This document shows positions 34,437 through 44,207 of a DNA stretch of 64,000 nt, piece after piece. The stretch spans positions 7,586,269-7,650,268 of the forward strand of contig JAOWCC010000655.1 of NCBI GenBank assembly GCA_030867875.1, given 5' to 3'. The notes beneath the pieces were generated by a model, which was not told the DNA's origin, searched no databases, and worked only from the letters and a program-made list of their open reading frames with translations. Within the stretch, counting starts at the first letter, position 1. Each line of letters starts with the position of its first letter. The position numbers and the translations under genes are program-made. Source of the stretch: Actinernus sp. WN-2022. Lineage: Eukaryota; Cnidaria; Anthozoa; Actiniaria; Actinernidae.

Positions 34437-35396
34437 TTAGTGCTTAGTACAGCAGATGCTTAACAGTGTTTGCCGCACAGAAAGTCTGAGCTCTCGAATG
34501 TTCCAACAATAAAGTAAAGGATTCACTGAAGAATTGACCAGGACTATCGTTGTCGATATTTTCACAAATGTTGGCGATAAATGTGAATCTCCAGTGAACT
34601 CATAGTAAATAAAAGCACAGAAACAAGGCGTGTAACATATGATGAACGCTCCGTATAAATAGAGAGCGTTAATTATTGACTTCCTGAGCAGCTTCATCTT
34701 TGAATGCTGCATACCGTTATTGTTATTACTATAAAAACTTTGTTCTTGGATATGAATCTGTGTTTGGTGCTTTTTTATCACTCGGTATATCTGAGAATAG
34801 CTAACAATCGCAATTACTAGGCATAAAGCCATAGCTATAGAAATAGCTACACTGAAGAAATGTATCCCAAAAACGATCCAAGCAATAGCCAGCATCAAAG
34901 ACAAAATCCAGAGACAGATACAAGTAATGGCAGCTCTTCTCAAGGTAACAACAGCAGGGTATCTGAGGTGTAAATATAAGGCCAGATAACGATCCACGCC
35001 TATGGCTGTAATACTGAACAGAGACACACTTCCAAAAAGAGTTGAGGTAAACCCAAACGCTACGGCCAAGTTACAGTACATCTGAGGACTACCAAAAAGT
35101 TCTAAAGCTATCCAAGAAATAATGATGGGCTGAGCTGTGGTCCCGACAGCCAGGTCTGATACGGCGAGATTGAATATGAAAACCATCGCTGGTGTTTGAA
35201 GAGTAGGAGTTCTCCAAACAGATATCAAAATCAGAGCGTTCATAACTGTTGCTGGCAATATTGTCATTCCGTTTACGATAGACAAGGAAACAAATTCGTA
35301 ATCCGAGATTCGACCTTCTCGTACCCACTCCGTAAAGTGAAAACAAGAAATATTAAACTCCATAATGTTAACGGATGTCTTGAGGTTTCTGTACAT
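34437..35396 (-). CDS. Rhodopsin-class GPCR, copy A (single exon)
   Basis: A 319-residue seven-transmembrane receptor. Visible landmarks are N53 in TM1, NLAVSDLAVG in TM2 (D81), C108 before TM3, the VDRY motif (D135-R136-Y137), W163 in TM4, CYTP in TM6 (P257) and NPLLY in TM7 (292-296). TM4 and TM5 are separated by only a few residues, with no Cys in the loop, and TM5 has no Pro. Those features recall the melanocortin/adenosine/cannabinoid-like group, but ligand and family are unassigned. N-glycosylation is possible at NIS (residues 15-17). The start could also be M12. The gene has no introns and differs from copy B at six residues. Confidence 0.93.
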   Translation of the reverse strand: MYRNLKTSVNIMEFNISCFHFTEWVREGRISDYEFVSLSIVNGMTILPATVMNALILISVWRTPTLQTPAMVFIFNLAVSDLAVGTTAQPIIISWIALELFGSPQMYCNLAVAFGFTSTLFGSVSLFSITAIGVDRYLALYLHLRYPAVVTLRRAAITCICLWILSLMLAIAWIVFGIHFFSVAISIAMALCLVIAIVSYSQIYRVIKKHQTQIHIQEQSFYSNNNNGMQHSKMKLLRKSIINALYLYGAFIICYTPCFCAFIYYEFTGDSHLSPTFVKISTTIVLVNSSVNPLLYCWNIRELRLSVRQTLLSICCTKH

Positions 35397-35881
35397 CCAT
35401 GTACTCAGTCGGATGTAGGCGAGTGTTTGCCGTTAGGTTTTAGATCTTCGCTGACTTAATGACCAGCTGGCTTTGCTTCCAAATTAAAATCTTTAATCTG
35501 TAGGTTGACACGCGACGTCTGGGACCGATGTTCCTGTTTCAAGTTGCATCCACAGTTAATCTTCTACGCAACTGATCAGTTTATTAGATTTGAGTATGAC
35601 GTAGAAATAAAGTTACGTTAAAGATGTTTTCTAGGATTACCATCGAAAGGTTTTGCTATGCATGTAGGGTAATGATACCTGAGGCGATGGCATCAGTAAC
35701 TGGCTTGGCAGGTGTTTGGTGCGTAGTGACGTGTTTCAGAATATTAAGAAGTGCATATATACTATGAAATCTCTTGATGAAGGTAACCAGAACATTAATT
35801 GCAGACTGTGTAATACAACAAGACGTGTATCTTGGTAGGAAAGTGCTATAGGTATCACGTAAAACGCCTTTATTGACAATT
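35397..35881 (-). other. Upstream region of GPCR copy A
   Basis: It is conserved in arm B (42186-42671) because of the duplication and should contain the promoter. No TATA element was singled out. A 77-codon minus frame (35656-35889) is also kept open in arm B, but it has no recognisable domain and runs into a LINE tail. Confidence 0.4.
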
Positions 35882-36290
35882 ACATACATACATACATAAT
35901 CTTTATTTATACACGGTTTCTCCTCATATATATGCTCTTCCTGAGAGCCGTATCTATAACTAAACTACAACATTCATAAAGATACAAAATGGTATTGATA
36001 ATAAAAATGGCGACACTATTAATAGAAACTATTCTAAATAATTTAATGCGTCTCTGTAAGCTACAATACTTGTCTGATTCTTAATAGTGTTAGAAAAGCT
36101 ATTCCAGAGAACAGACCCTCTGTACTGAAAACTTAATTTACCGCTTTCGCTGTTTGGTATAGGCACAAACAGATTACGAGACGAATTTCTCAAGTTATAA
36201 GAATGCATACTGTTTGGATTTTCAAACATGTTACTCAAGTAGTTTGGAGTGCCCGCATTTAGTGTTTTATACATTAATATTGATAATTAT
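35882..36290 (-). mobile_element. LINE 3' fragment (arm A)
   Basis: The minus frame 36029-36274 encodes an RT C-terminal tail with SYNLRNSSRNLFVPIPNSES, FQYRGSVLWNS and a stop. The 3' UTR that follows ends in AATAAAGATT and (ATGT)n repeats near 35882. An almost identical fragment lies in arm B (41755-42185). Confidence 0.85.
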
Positions 36291-36414
36291 ATTTTGTTTC
36301 AATCTTCTTTCTTCGTCAGTTGTCAGTTGCCAGGGGAGTATGAGTAGAGAAGGGTAACTTCCTGTGTGCTCTTGAAGTGCCTATCAAGTGAAAAAAATCG
36401 ACCCTGTTTTCATT

Positions 36415-36655
36415 TTCATTTTATTAAATTTTAGTCTTCCCTAAGTCATCTTGTGCAATTAAAAATAAATTTGGAGAGCGCGAACATTTTTTTATTTCCT
36501 GTCGAAGTCAGGCAGAATTGTCAAAATCATGCGACAATTTTTATGCCTTTAATGACATGCTAATTACATGCGTGACGTCAAGTGGTTTGCACATTTATAT
36601 TTGTCTTCGTAAATAAAACAGAATACAGTGCGTTTGTTTGTCTAATTTGTATTCA
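36415..36655. mobile_element. Repeat X, copy 3 (left part)
   Basis: It shares the TCTTCCCTAAGTCATCTTGT, GAGAGCGCGAACATTTTT, GACATGCTAATTACATGCGT and GACGTCAAGTGGTTTG blocks with copy 2. It is cut at 36655 after TTTGTATTC by a LINE insertion. The remainder of X resumes at about 39600 with ATTCTAAATATG. Confidence 0.8.
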
Positions 36656-39600
36656 ACAACAAGTCTTTATTCATACTCTGTATTTACATGGAGTGTAATT
36701 AATAAATGTGATTGCCATAGTTAGAGTATTGGGATACCAGAAGTAGCTTAGAAGAAAACTAATCGAGTCTGGTATCCCGAAATATATTTTTATAGACAGT
36801 ATAATATGGGTCGAACTAGATAACGAAAAAAAAAAGAAAGAAAGGAAACATGAAGAAATATATATATAACATACAACACAATTGTATATTATCACACTTG
36901 ACATCAATAACACTAAGCACTAAATGACGTTGAAACTACACACGGGTATCTTGGGGAGGGAGATGGGGAGATGCAAATACAAGATTTAGAAGAGAAGATG
37001 GATATAAGGGAAAAAATATATAATGAAATTAGTAATTCTCTATGAGCTGTTTTTGGAGTCTAGATTTGAAGAGTTTCCTTGACTGAATTGTCCTATTTTC
37101 TTCGGAAAGTGAGTTACAGATTACAGCACCTTTATATCTTAAACTGAATTTACCGTAGTTTGTTCGAACAGTTGGTATAAAATATGTTGATTTTGAAGCT
37201 AATCTAGTATTATGCTCATGGATTCTATTGACTAGAGTGAAGAATTCCGAGAAAGAAGTTGGGATATTATTATTATGATAATCAAACATAAACGTAACTG
37301 AAAGCAAGAATATCAGATCTGCTAGCTTTAAAATGTTTAATTTCTTGAAAAGGGGGCTTGTATGTGCATCAAACTTTGAAAATGTAATAATACGAATGGA
37401 TTTCTTTTGAATAATAGATAGCTTTTGTAGTGATGTTGGGTAAGTGTTTCCCCATGCAAGTAGACCATATGTAAGGAAGGGATATACTATCGTATAATAA
37501 AGTTTGATCAGGACACTCAAATTCACATAGTGTCTTATCTTGGAGAGGATTCCTATACCTCTAGAGACTTTTTTTAGTATTTCCTGAGTTTGATATTTCC
37601 AGGATAGATTAGAATCTATTAGCACACCTAAGTATCTAACACTCGGTTTTTGTTTTAGGCATTTTTGATTAATAGACAACTCAATGGGAAAAGCTTTCTT
37701 TTGTACGGGATGGAATATCACAAAATTTGATTTATCTATATTCAGAGATAATCTATTTGTATTAAGCCACTCGCTCACTTTATTAAGAGTGTCATTGGCT
37801 GTATTTTTTAGAGAATTAAGATCTTTATTGGAAAAAAATATGTTTGAATCATCTGCAAACAAGTGGAAATCACCGGATTTAGAACAATTTATGAAATCAT
37901 TGATATATATAAGAAATAATATTGGACCGAGAACTGATCCTTGAGGGACTCCACAACTAATTGATTTGTACCCTGAAATAGAATTACCAACTGATACAAA
38001 TTGTTTTCTATTTGATAAATATGACGAGAACCAAGCATTTGGAAGTCCTCTAATTCCATAACATTCAAGTTTTTTAAGAAGAATTTGGTGATCGACAGTA
38101 TCAAAGGCTTTACTAAAATCTAGAAAAATTCCACAAGAATAAAAGTTGTTTTCGATTGCATTGTTTATTTTATCAAGTATTAGTAAAATGGCATGAATTG
38201 TTGAGTGTTTAGGACGAAAACCAAACTGAGAATCACATAACAAATGGTATTTATCAAGAAAAGCAAGTAGACGTTTGTATACCAGTTTTTCCATAATTAT
38301 ATTAAATATAGGAAGTAATGATATAGGCCGACAGTTCGATCTTAGCGTTTTAGAGCCTGCTTTATAAACTGGAATTACACGTGCAACTTTAAATTTTGCA
38401 GGGACCATACCTGATGATAAAGAGGCATTGTAAATTATTTCTAATGGTTTTGATATTACTGACTTTAAAGTTTTAACAATTGAGACAGGTATACTGAAAG
38501 GACCAGTAGCTTTAGATTTAGAGAGATTTTGAATTTCACTTTGAATTTCATCAGAAGTACAGGGAGACAGAAAAAAACTGTTAGATATGGAACTTTTAAT
38601 ATAATCAAGTGGTGATCTATTTGTTTGTGGAATAACATTAGCAAGATTGATTCCTACATTAGCAAAATAATCATTAAAAGAATTAGCTATAGCTAAAGGG
38701 TCGGTTAATTCATTTTGATTCTGGAGTATAATTTTAGATGGAAAGTGCAACGTTTTTGACCTGGTTGAGACAATTTGTTTTATACCTTTCCAGATATTTT
38801 TGATATCCTTGGAATGTTTACTGAAATAATTATTATAATATGTTTTCTTGCTGAGAGCAATTAAGGATTTTAGGTGATTTCTATATATTTTAAATTTTGT
38901 AAAGTAATAGGTTTGTTTAGAAGCTATGTACTTTTTGTAATAATTATTTTTCTTTTTTATTGATACTAACAAGGCAGGAGTTATCCAAGGTTTTGAACAG
39001 AGTTTAGAGGCTCTGCGAGATTGTTGCTTTAATGGAATATGCTTATCTACAATTACTGATACTTTTGAGTAAAATGACTCATAAAGATCATCAATACTGT
39101 TGTCAACAGGAAGTTGGTCAACCCAGTTTACTTTTTTAAATTCCTCAATAAAAGCTGATTCATTATAATTTGAATAGTCACGTTTGTAAATTCTATTTTG
39201 GCTGGAAAAGAAACTTATTTTATCAAATATAGCAAAGTTAGGAAGATGATCAGAGAGGTCATATATTATATTACCACTTACAGTATAGTGCTCAAGAAAG
39301 TTGAAAAAAATGTTATCGATTAATGTGGCTGAATGATGAGTTATTCTTGTTGGGTGAGTGATCAAGGGCTGGAATGAATAAGAATTCAATGTATTAATAT
39401 ATTCTTCAGTAAGATGATGAGATTCATAATTTAGAAGATTGATATTAAAATCACCCATTATTGTACAATATTTATTCTCTTTACTTACTTTATCAAGTAC
39501 CATGTAAAAATCTTTTAGAAAAGGTTCCAGGTTACTACTTGGATGTCTATAAAAGACAGCACAAAGAAAATTCTTCCCATTAGAATTTTCAATTTCAATC
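36656..39600 (-). mobile_element. 5'-truncated CR1/L2/Jockey-like LINE with intact RT frame
   Basis: The insertion is in repeat X, with the flanks sharing ATTC. On the minus strand an uninterrupted frame extends from the insertion point to the stop at 37029-37031. The 3' UTR ends in a TTGTTGTTG-type tail. The element lacks its 5' half, the usual result of incomplete target-primed reverse transcription, and therefore is probably not autonomous. Confidence 0.88.
37029..39503 (-). CDS. LINE polyprotein: partial endonuclease and complete reverse transcriptase
   Basis: The 824 codons are counted from an internal Met; the frame stays open upstream to 39600. The N-terminal part is the C-terminal half of an APE-type endonuclease, with GDFNINLLNYES, ITHHSATLIDNIF and the catalytic SDH of SDHLPNF. 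RT motifs follow: NCRPISLLPIFNIIMEKLVY, FGFRPKHST, GIFLDFSKAFDTVDHQILL, GVPQGSVLGPILFLIYIND and the catalytic FADD of LFADDSNIFFS. The thumb region has KKSIRIITFS. It ends with a typical RT tail and shows no internal stop over 2.5 kb, implying a young insertion. The endonuclease N-terminus and any ORF1 are missing. Confidence 0.93.
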   Translation of the reverse strand: MVLDKVSKENKYCTIMGDFNINLLNYESHHLTEEYINTLNSYSFQPLITHPTRITHHSATLIDNIFFNFLEHYTVSGNIIYDLSDHLPNFAIFDKISFFSSQNRIYKRDYSNYNESAFIEEFKKVNWVDQLPVDNSIDDLYESFYSKVSVIVDKHIPLKQQSRRASKLCSKPWITPALLVSIKKKNNYYKKYIASKQTYYFTKFKIYRNHLKSLIALSKKTYYNNYFSKHSKDIKNIWKGIKQIVSTRSKTLHFPSKIILQNQNELTDPLAIANSFNDYFANVGINLANVIPQTNRSPLDYIKSSISNSFFLSPCTSDEIQSEIQNLSKSKATGPFSIPVSIVKTLKSVISKPLEIIYNASLSSGMVPAKFKVARVIPVYKAGSKTLRSNCRPISLLPIFNIIMEKLVYKRLLAFLDKYHLLCDSQFGFRPKHSTIHAILLILDKINNAIENNFYSCGIFLDFSKAFDTVDHQILLKKLECYGIRGLPNAWFSSYLSNRKQFVSVGNSISGYKSISCGVPQGSVLGPILFLIYINDFINCSKSGDFHLFADDSNIFFSNKDLNSLKNTANDTLNKVSEWLNTNRLSLNIDKSNFVIFHPVQKKAFPIELSINQKCLKQKPSVRYLGVLIDSNLSWKYQTQEILKKVSRGIGILSKIRHYVNLSVLIKLYYTIVYPFLTYGLLAWGNTYPTSLQKLSIIQKKSIRIITFSKFDAHTSPLFKKLNILKLADLIFLLSVTFMFDYHNNNIPTSFSEFFTLVNRIHEHNTRLASKSTYFIPTVRTNYGKFSLRYKGAVICNSLSEENRTIQSRKLFKSRLQKQLIENY

Positions 39601-39697
39601 CAAATTCTAAATATGTATTACTTGAGGAGCCTTGCCAACTGTCACGTTTTTTTCTCAAGGAAGCCTTGCCGTCGGCCTTATTTTTACTTTTGTGAAT
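39600..39697. mobile_element. Repeat X, copy 3 (right part)
   Basis: ATTCTAAATATGTATTACTT, then GAGGAGCCTTGCC and AAGGAAGCCTTGCCGTCGGC continue the spacer of repeat X after the LINE. It breaks off at about 39697. A second copy of the same spacer begins at 40830. Confidence 0.75.
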
Positions 39698-39757
39698 TTT
39701 AACCCTCGAATTTTTAAACTTGATAAAACACTGCTGTTCGTGTTTTAAACAGTACAT

Positions 39758-40600
39758 AAAACTCGATCTGCTACATGTATATATATATATATATATACAA
39801 ACATACACATGGCGATATATATATATAATCTGGAGTGTCATCTTTTTTTTGATCGGGTGTATGTATATATATATATATACATATACACTGAAACAAAAAA
39901 ACTCTGCCAAAGACTTATATATATCATATATATATATCCTTTATATTTCCGTCAAACTTTTTTGACAGTTGTTGCTTTGGTAGACACAAAGAAACATAAT
40001 AGGCTTTGTTTTTCTTTGTCTTTGACGGTAATGAACTAATCTGTTTAACCGTGAAATTCTGGCATTTTGGCCAGCAAGGTTTTGATCACACGTCAGTAGC
40101 AAGAGCAATAGCAAATTAACATACAAACCGGTCGCTGGAGGCTGTAAATCGACCCAACAAAATTACCGGTTTTTGTATTTTAATTTGCTATTGCTCTTGC
40201 TACTGACGTTTGATCAAAGCCTTGCTGGCCAAAATGCCAGAATTTCACGGTTAAACATATTAGTTCATTACCGTCAAAGACAAAGAAAAACAAAGCCTAT
40301 TATGTTTCGTTGTGTCTACCAAAGCAACAACTGTCAAAAAAGTTTGACGGAAATATAAAGGATATATATATATGATATATATAAGTCTTTGGCAGAGTTT
40401 TTTTGTTTCAGTGTATATATATATATATATATATACTAAGGATTCGGAGTATTTAAATTTTTGGTTGATTCATATTTCGCTCTACAATACTGTTTCGTGG
40501 GGACCAAAGTCCTCACTCGTCAGGAGTTACACCCGATCAAAAAAAAGATGACACTCCAGATTATATATATATATCGCCATGTGTATGTTTGTTTTTCCTG
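39758..40600. mobile_element. Palindromic Penelope-like or retrozyme-like remnant
   Basis: The outer arms (about 39800-39858 and 40528-40590) share AATCTGGAGTGTCATCTTTT and GATCGGGTGTA. Inner arms of about 270 bp (39862-40135 and 40166-40432) are almost perfect complements around a 30-bp spacer and are AT-rich at their outer ends. The right side additionally holds a hammerhead ribozyme segment (40433-40527) absent on the left. Matching 61-codon frames in the two inner arms are a result of the palindrome. Confidence 0.7.
40480..40526 (-). ncRNA. Type I hammerhead ribozyme (Penelope-like element)
   Basis: On the minus strand the order is stem I strand CTC, core CTGACGA, stem II GTGAGGAC-TTTG-GTCCCCAC (8 positions, one A.C mismatch), core GAA, stem III ACA-GTAT-TGT, cleavage nucleotide A (position 40483), then stem I strand GAG. 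This reproduces the conserved hammerhead core, with the short stem III typical of ribozymes in Penelope-like elements and animal retrozymes. Cleavage would fall between 40483 and 40482. Activity is inferred from the conserved core only. Confidence 0.85.
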
Positions 40601-40829
40601 AGAAAGCAATCGACCATAGGGTCGGTACGAGTACAATGCGCAAACAATCGCTTTGTTTAGTGCCTAAATGCCTAACATTTTTCTTAGCGCAAGTGGGACT
40701 TGAAATCAACAAACGTTCAAACGTTAGAAACAAAGGAAAGTTTAAGTGTTTATAGTGCATCATTTATTTTTATTGCTTGGTTTTCTTTTGGGGTTTAAAC
40801 ACCTATAAGCAAAAATCATTGTCTAATTT
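40601..40829. other. Non-coding segment between the Penelope-like remnant and repeat X
   Basis: No gene recognised. A 78-codon minus frame crosses into the palindrome and has no domain. Confidence 0.35.
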
Positions 40830-41115
40830 GTATTCTAAATATGTATTACTTGAGGAGCCTTGCCAACGGTCACGTTTTTTCTCTCAAGGAAGCCTTGCCG
40901 TCGGCCTTATTTTTACTTTTATGAATATAATGTGCAAACCACTTGACGTCACGCATGTAATTAGCATGTCATTAAAGGCATAAAAATTGTCGCATGATTT
41001 TGACAATTCTGCCTGACTTCGACAGGAAATAAAAAAATGTTCGTGCTCTCCAAATTTATTTTTAATTGCACAAGATGACTTAGGGAAGACTAAAATTTAA
41101 TAAAAGAAAATGAAA
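40830..41115. mobile_element. Repeat X, copy 4
   Basis: It begins with the X spacer (GTCTAATTTGTATTCTAAAT, AAGGAAGCCTTGCCGTCGGC) and continues through CAAACCACTTGACGTCACGC to GATGACTTAGGGAAGACTAA. From about 40932 on, it is part of the inverted duplication matching 36415-36590. Confidence 0.8.
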
Positions 41116-41168
41116 AAAAGGGTCGATTTTTTCACTTGATAGGCACTTCAAGAGCACACAGGAAGTTT

Positions 41169-41706
41169 CAAGGGCACCCAACGAAGTTTTCGGTTAAACA
41201 TCTGTTCGGGAGAGTAAGTTAAGCTAAAACTTTCGGATTTGAAAAAATTCTCCCTAGAAAATTGTTTTCTGAAATACTGGCTAGAAAATTTGTTTTCAAT
41301 CCCTAGAAAATGATAGAAGAAAAGGGAGACTAAAAGGTTTCCCCTAAAATATTCGTACGTCCCAATTCGTCTGATCAATAGAGTCAGAACAACACTTTTT
41401 CAATCCCTAAGAATTGCTTAAGGAAAAAAAAATCCCTAAAAAATTCGTACCTCCACAAAACTTTGCAACATGAAGTTACTTGGGCTAGAAAATTCTTGTT
41501 TCTGTTCTAGACTACTAAGAAATTCGTAGGCCGGGAATATTTTGCCAGAGTATTTTCGGTTGACGCGATTTCCACCTAGAAAATCCGAACAGCTAATAGC
41601 TTTCTAGAATACGCCAAAAGACATAGTAGGCGCCTTAAAATGGCTAGATAAGCTGCAGACAACTGGTTTCAAACGAATTTCAAAAAGTACTCGTTGGGTG
41701 CCCTTG
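41169..41706. mobile_element. Non-autonomous DNA transposon with 6-bp TSD, copy 2
   Basis: It has the same termini as 29846-30353. It is flanked by AAGTTT at 41163-41168 and 41707-41712. The corresponding place in arm A (around 36350-36362) is empty and reads as a single AAGTTA in this orientation, so an unoccupied allele is available within the same window. 538 bp, non-coding. Confidence 0.92.
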
Positions 41707-41754
41707 AAGTTTCCCTTCTCTACTCATACTCCCCTGGCAACTGACAACTGACGA

Positions 41755-42185
41755 AGAAAGAAGATTGAAACAAAATATAATTATCAATATTAATGTATAA
41801 AACACTAAATGCGGGCACTCCAAACTACTTGACTAACATGTTTGTAAATCCAAACAGTATGCATTCTTATAACTTGAGAAATTCGTCTCGTAATCTGTTT
41901 GTGCCTATACCAAACAGCGAAAGCGGTAAATTAAGTTTTCAGTACAGAGGGTCTGTTCTCTGGAATAGCTTTTCTAACACTATTAAGAATCAGACAAGTA
42001 TTGTAGCTTACAGAGACGCATTAAATTATTTAGAATAGTTTCTATTAATAGTGTCGCCATTTTTATTATCAATACCATTTTGTATCTTTATGAATGTTGT
42101 AGTTTAGTTATAGATTCGGCTCTCAGGAAGAGCATATATATGAGGAGAAACCGTGTATAAATAAAGATTATGTATGTTTGTATGT
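41755..42185 (+). mobile_element. LINE 3' fragment (arm B)
   Basis: It encodes the same RT tail as in arm A (frame 41793-42038, NLRNSSRNLFVPIPNSESGK), with two or three residue changes. The 3' UTR ends in AATAAAGATT and (ATGT)n. Confidence 0.85.
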
Positions 42186-42671
42186 AATTGTCAATAAAGG
42201 CGTTTTACGTGATACCTATAGCACTTTCCTACCAAGATACACGTCTTGTTGTATTATACAGTCTGCAATTAATGTTCTGGTTACCTTCATCAAGAGATTT
42301 CATATTTTATATGCACTTCTTAATATTCTGAAACACGTCACTACGCACCAAACACCTGCCAAGCCAGTTACTGATGCCATCGCCTCAGGCATCATTACCC
42401 TATATGCATAGTAAAACCTTTCGATTGTATTCCTAGAAAGCATCTTTAACGTAACTTTGTTTCTACGTCATTCTCAAATCTAATAAACTGATCAGTTGCG
42501 TAGAAGATTAACTGTGGATGCAACTTGAACAGGAACATCGGTCCCAGACGTCGCGTGTCAACCTACAGATTAAAGATTTTAATTTGGAAGCAAAGCCAGC
42601 TGGTCATTAAGTCAGCGAAGATCTAAAACCTAACGGCAAACACTCTCCTACATCCGACTCAGAGTACATGG

Positions 42672-43631
42672 ATGTACAGAAACCTCAAGACATCCGTTAA
42701 CATTATGGAGTTTAATATTTCTTGTTTTCACTTTACGGAGTGGGTACGAGAAGGTCGAATCTCGGATTACGAATTTGTTTCCTTGTCTATCGTAAACGGA
42801 ATGACAATATTGCCAGCAACAGTTCTGAACGCTCTGATTTTGATATCTGTTTGGAGAACTCCTACTCTTCAAACACCAGCGATGGGTTTCATATTCAATC
42901 TCGCCGTATCAGACCTGGCTGTCGGGACCACAGCTCAGCCCATCATTATTTCTTGGATAGCTTTAGAACTTTTTGGTAGTCCTCAGATGTACTGTAACTT
43001 GGCCATAGCGTTTGGGTTTACCTCAACTCTTTTTGGAAGTGTGTCTCTGTTCAGTATTACAGCCATAGGCGTGGATCGTTATCTGGCCTTATATTTACAC
43101 CTCAGATACCCTGCTGTTGTTACCTTGAGAAGAGCTGCCATTACTTGTATCTGTCTCTGGATTTTGTCTTTGATGCTGGCTATTGCTTGGATCGTTTTTG
43201 GGATACATTTCTTCAGTGTAGCTATTTCTATAGCTATGGCTTTATGCATAGTAATTGCGATTGTTAGCTATTCTCAGATATACCGAGTGATAAAAAAGCA
43301 CCAAACACAGATTCATATCCAAGAACAAAGTTTTTATAGTAATAACAATGACGGTATGCAGCATTCAAAGATGAAGCTGCTCAGGAAGTCAATAATTAAC
43401 GCTCTCTATTTATACGGAGCGTTCATCATATGTTACACGCCTTGTTTCTGTGCTTTTATTTACTATGAGTTCACTGGAGATTCACATTTATCGCCAACAT
43501 TTGTGAAAATATCGACAACGATAGTCCTGGTCAATTCTTCAGTGAATCCTTTACTTTATTGTTGGAACATTCGAGAGCTCAGACTTTCTGTGCGGCAAAC
43601 ACTGTTAAGCATCCGCTGTACTAAGCACTAA
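42672..43631 (+). CDS. Rhodopsin-class GPCR, copy B (single exon)
   Basis: 319 residues with the same landmarks as copy A: NLAVSDLAVG in TM2, VDRY at the TM3 end, CYTP in TM6, NPLLY in TM7, a very short TM4-TM5 loop and a TM5 without Pro. It differs from copy A at six positions by direct comparison: M52L, V72G, V112I, L193I, N227D and C315R (A to B). The start codon and about 480 bp of upstream sequence are conserved with arm A. The two genes are divergent, with 5' ends facing each other about 7.3 kb apart. Both frames are intact, so both could be expressed. Confidence 0.93.
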   Translation: MYRNLKTSVNIMEFNISCFHFTEWVREGRISDYEFVSLSIVNGMTILPATVLNALILISVWRTPTLQTPAMGFIFNLAVSDLAVGTTAQPIIISWIALELFGSPQMYCNLAIAFGFTSTLFGSVSLFSITAIGVDRYLALYLHLRYPAVVTLRRAAITCICLWILSLMLAIAWIVFGIHFFSVAISIAMALCIVIAIVSYSQIYRVIKKHQTQIHIQEQSFYSNNNDGMQHSKMKLLRKSIINALYLYGAFIICYTPCFCAFIYYEFTGDSHLSPTFVKISTTIVLVNSSVNPLLYCWNIRELRLSVRQTLLSIRCTKH

Positions 43632-44063
43632 TCAGACATTTAAAACAGGACAAACAAGAAATGAAAAACATTAAATACAAGAAACGAAGAAAGCGGCCTG
43701 CAGCTGAAACATTGTGTGCTGAGCACTAAACAGACGCTTAAAACAGGACAACCACGCATGTGCAGTGGCGATCTTGTGCTAATCGAAAATACAAAAAAAC
43801 AGCAGTTGTTGAAATATCAGAGGGACTTCAGACAACTTCAAGCGGAATGAAACAATCTGTAGTTATAATATACAATTTGAAATATTTGATTTCAGTTCGG
43901 TTTAAATTCTTATTTTCTATTTTCATTATATATATTAAAATTGAAGTATGTGCCTTAGTATACACTAATTAACATAAAGGCTTTTCCATTCTTAAGTAGA
44001 GTAGCTTGTTTGTTTTTCTGATTGTTAAACATCCAAATTGGATTTATCATAAATGAGTTTTAC

Positions 44064-44207
44064 TTAAGCAATATAACACGCTTTCCATGTCTTTGTTCTC
44101 TTATATAAACACGCGGGATATGTTGGGAGAACGCAGAAATACTTGAAAATCACCCGCCTAGTGTTTATATAAGAGAACAAAGACATGGAAAGCGTGTTAT
44201 ATTGCTT
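44064..44207. mobile_element. Palindromic MITE at the edge of the arm B extra segment
   Basis: An arm of about 47 bp starting AAGCAATATAACACGCTTTC is perfectly complemented at 44160-44206, with a loop of about 50 bp. It stands exactly where arm B departs from arm A, so it may mark the insertion or rearrangement point. Confidence 0.8.

Larger units (their letters stand above)
33190..36600. repeat. Inverted duplication, arm A
   Basis: From a GTATTTATGAACTG boundary at 33190 to within repeat X at about 36590, the sequence is the reverse complement of 40932-46038. It carries a 42-bp minisatellite, a GPCR gene, a LINE 3' fragment and part of repeat X. Arm B additionally has a 544-bp transposon insertion with its duplication and about 1.4 kb of extra DNA near 44064-45495. 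Confidence 0.92.

Noticed and set aside
35656..35889. 77-residue frame conserved in both duplication arms
   Set aside because: Conservation is explained by the recent duplication. The frame has no domain and overlaps the (ATGT)n tail of a LINE fragment.
40173..40358. Paired 61-residue frames facing each other (also 39941-40126)
   Set aside because: They are mirror images caused by the palindrome. The leucine run comes from AGCAATAGCAA-type repeats and there is no homology signal.
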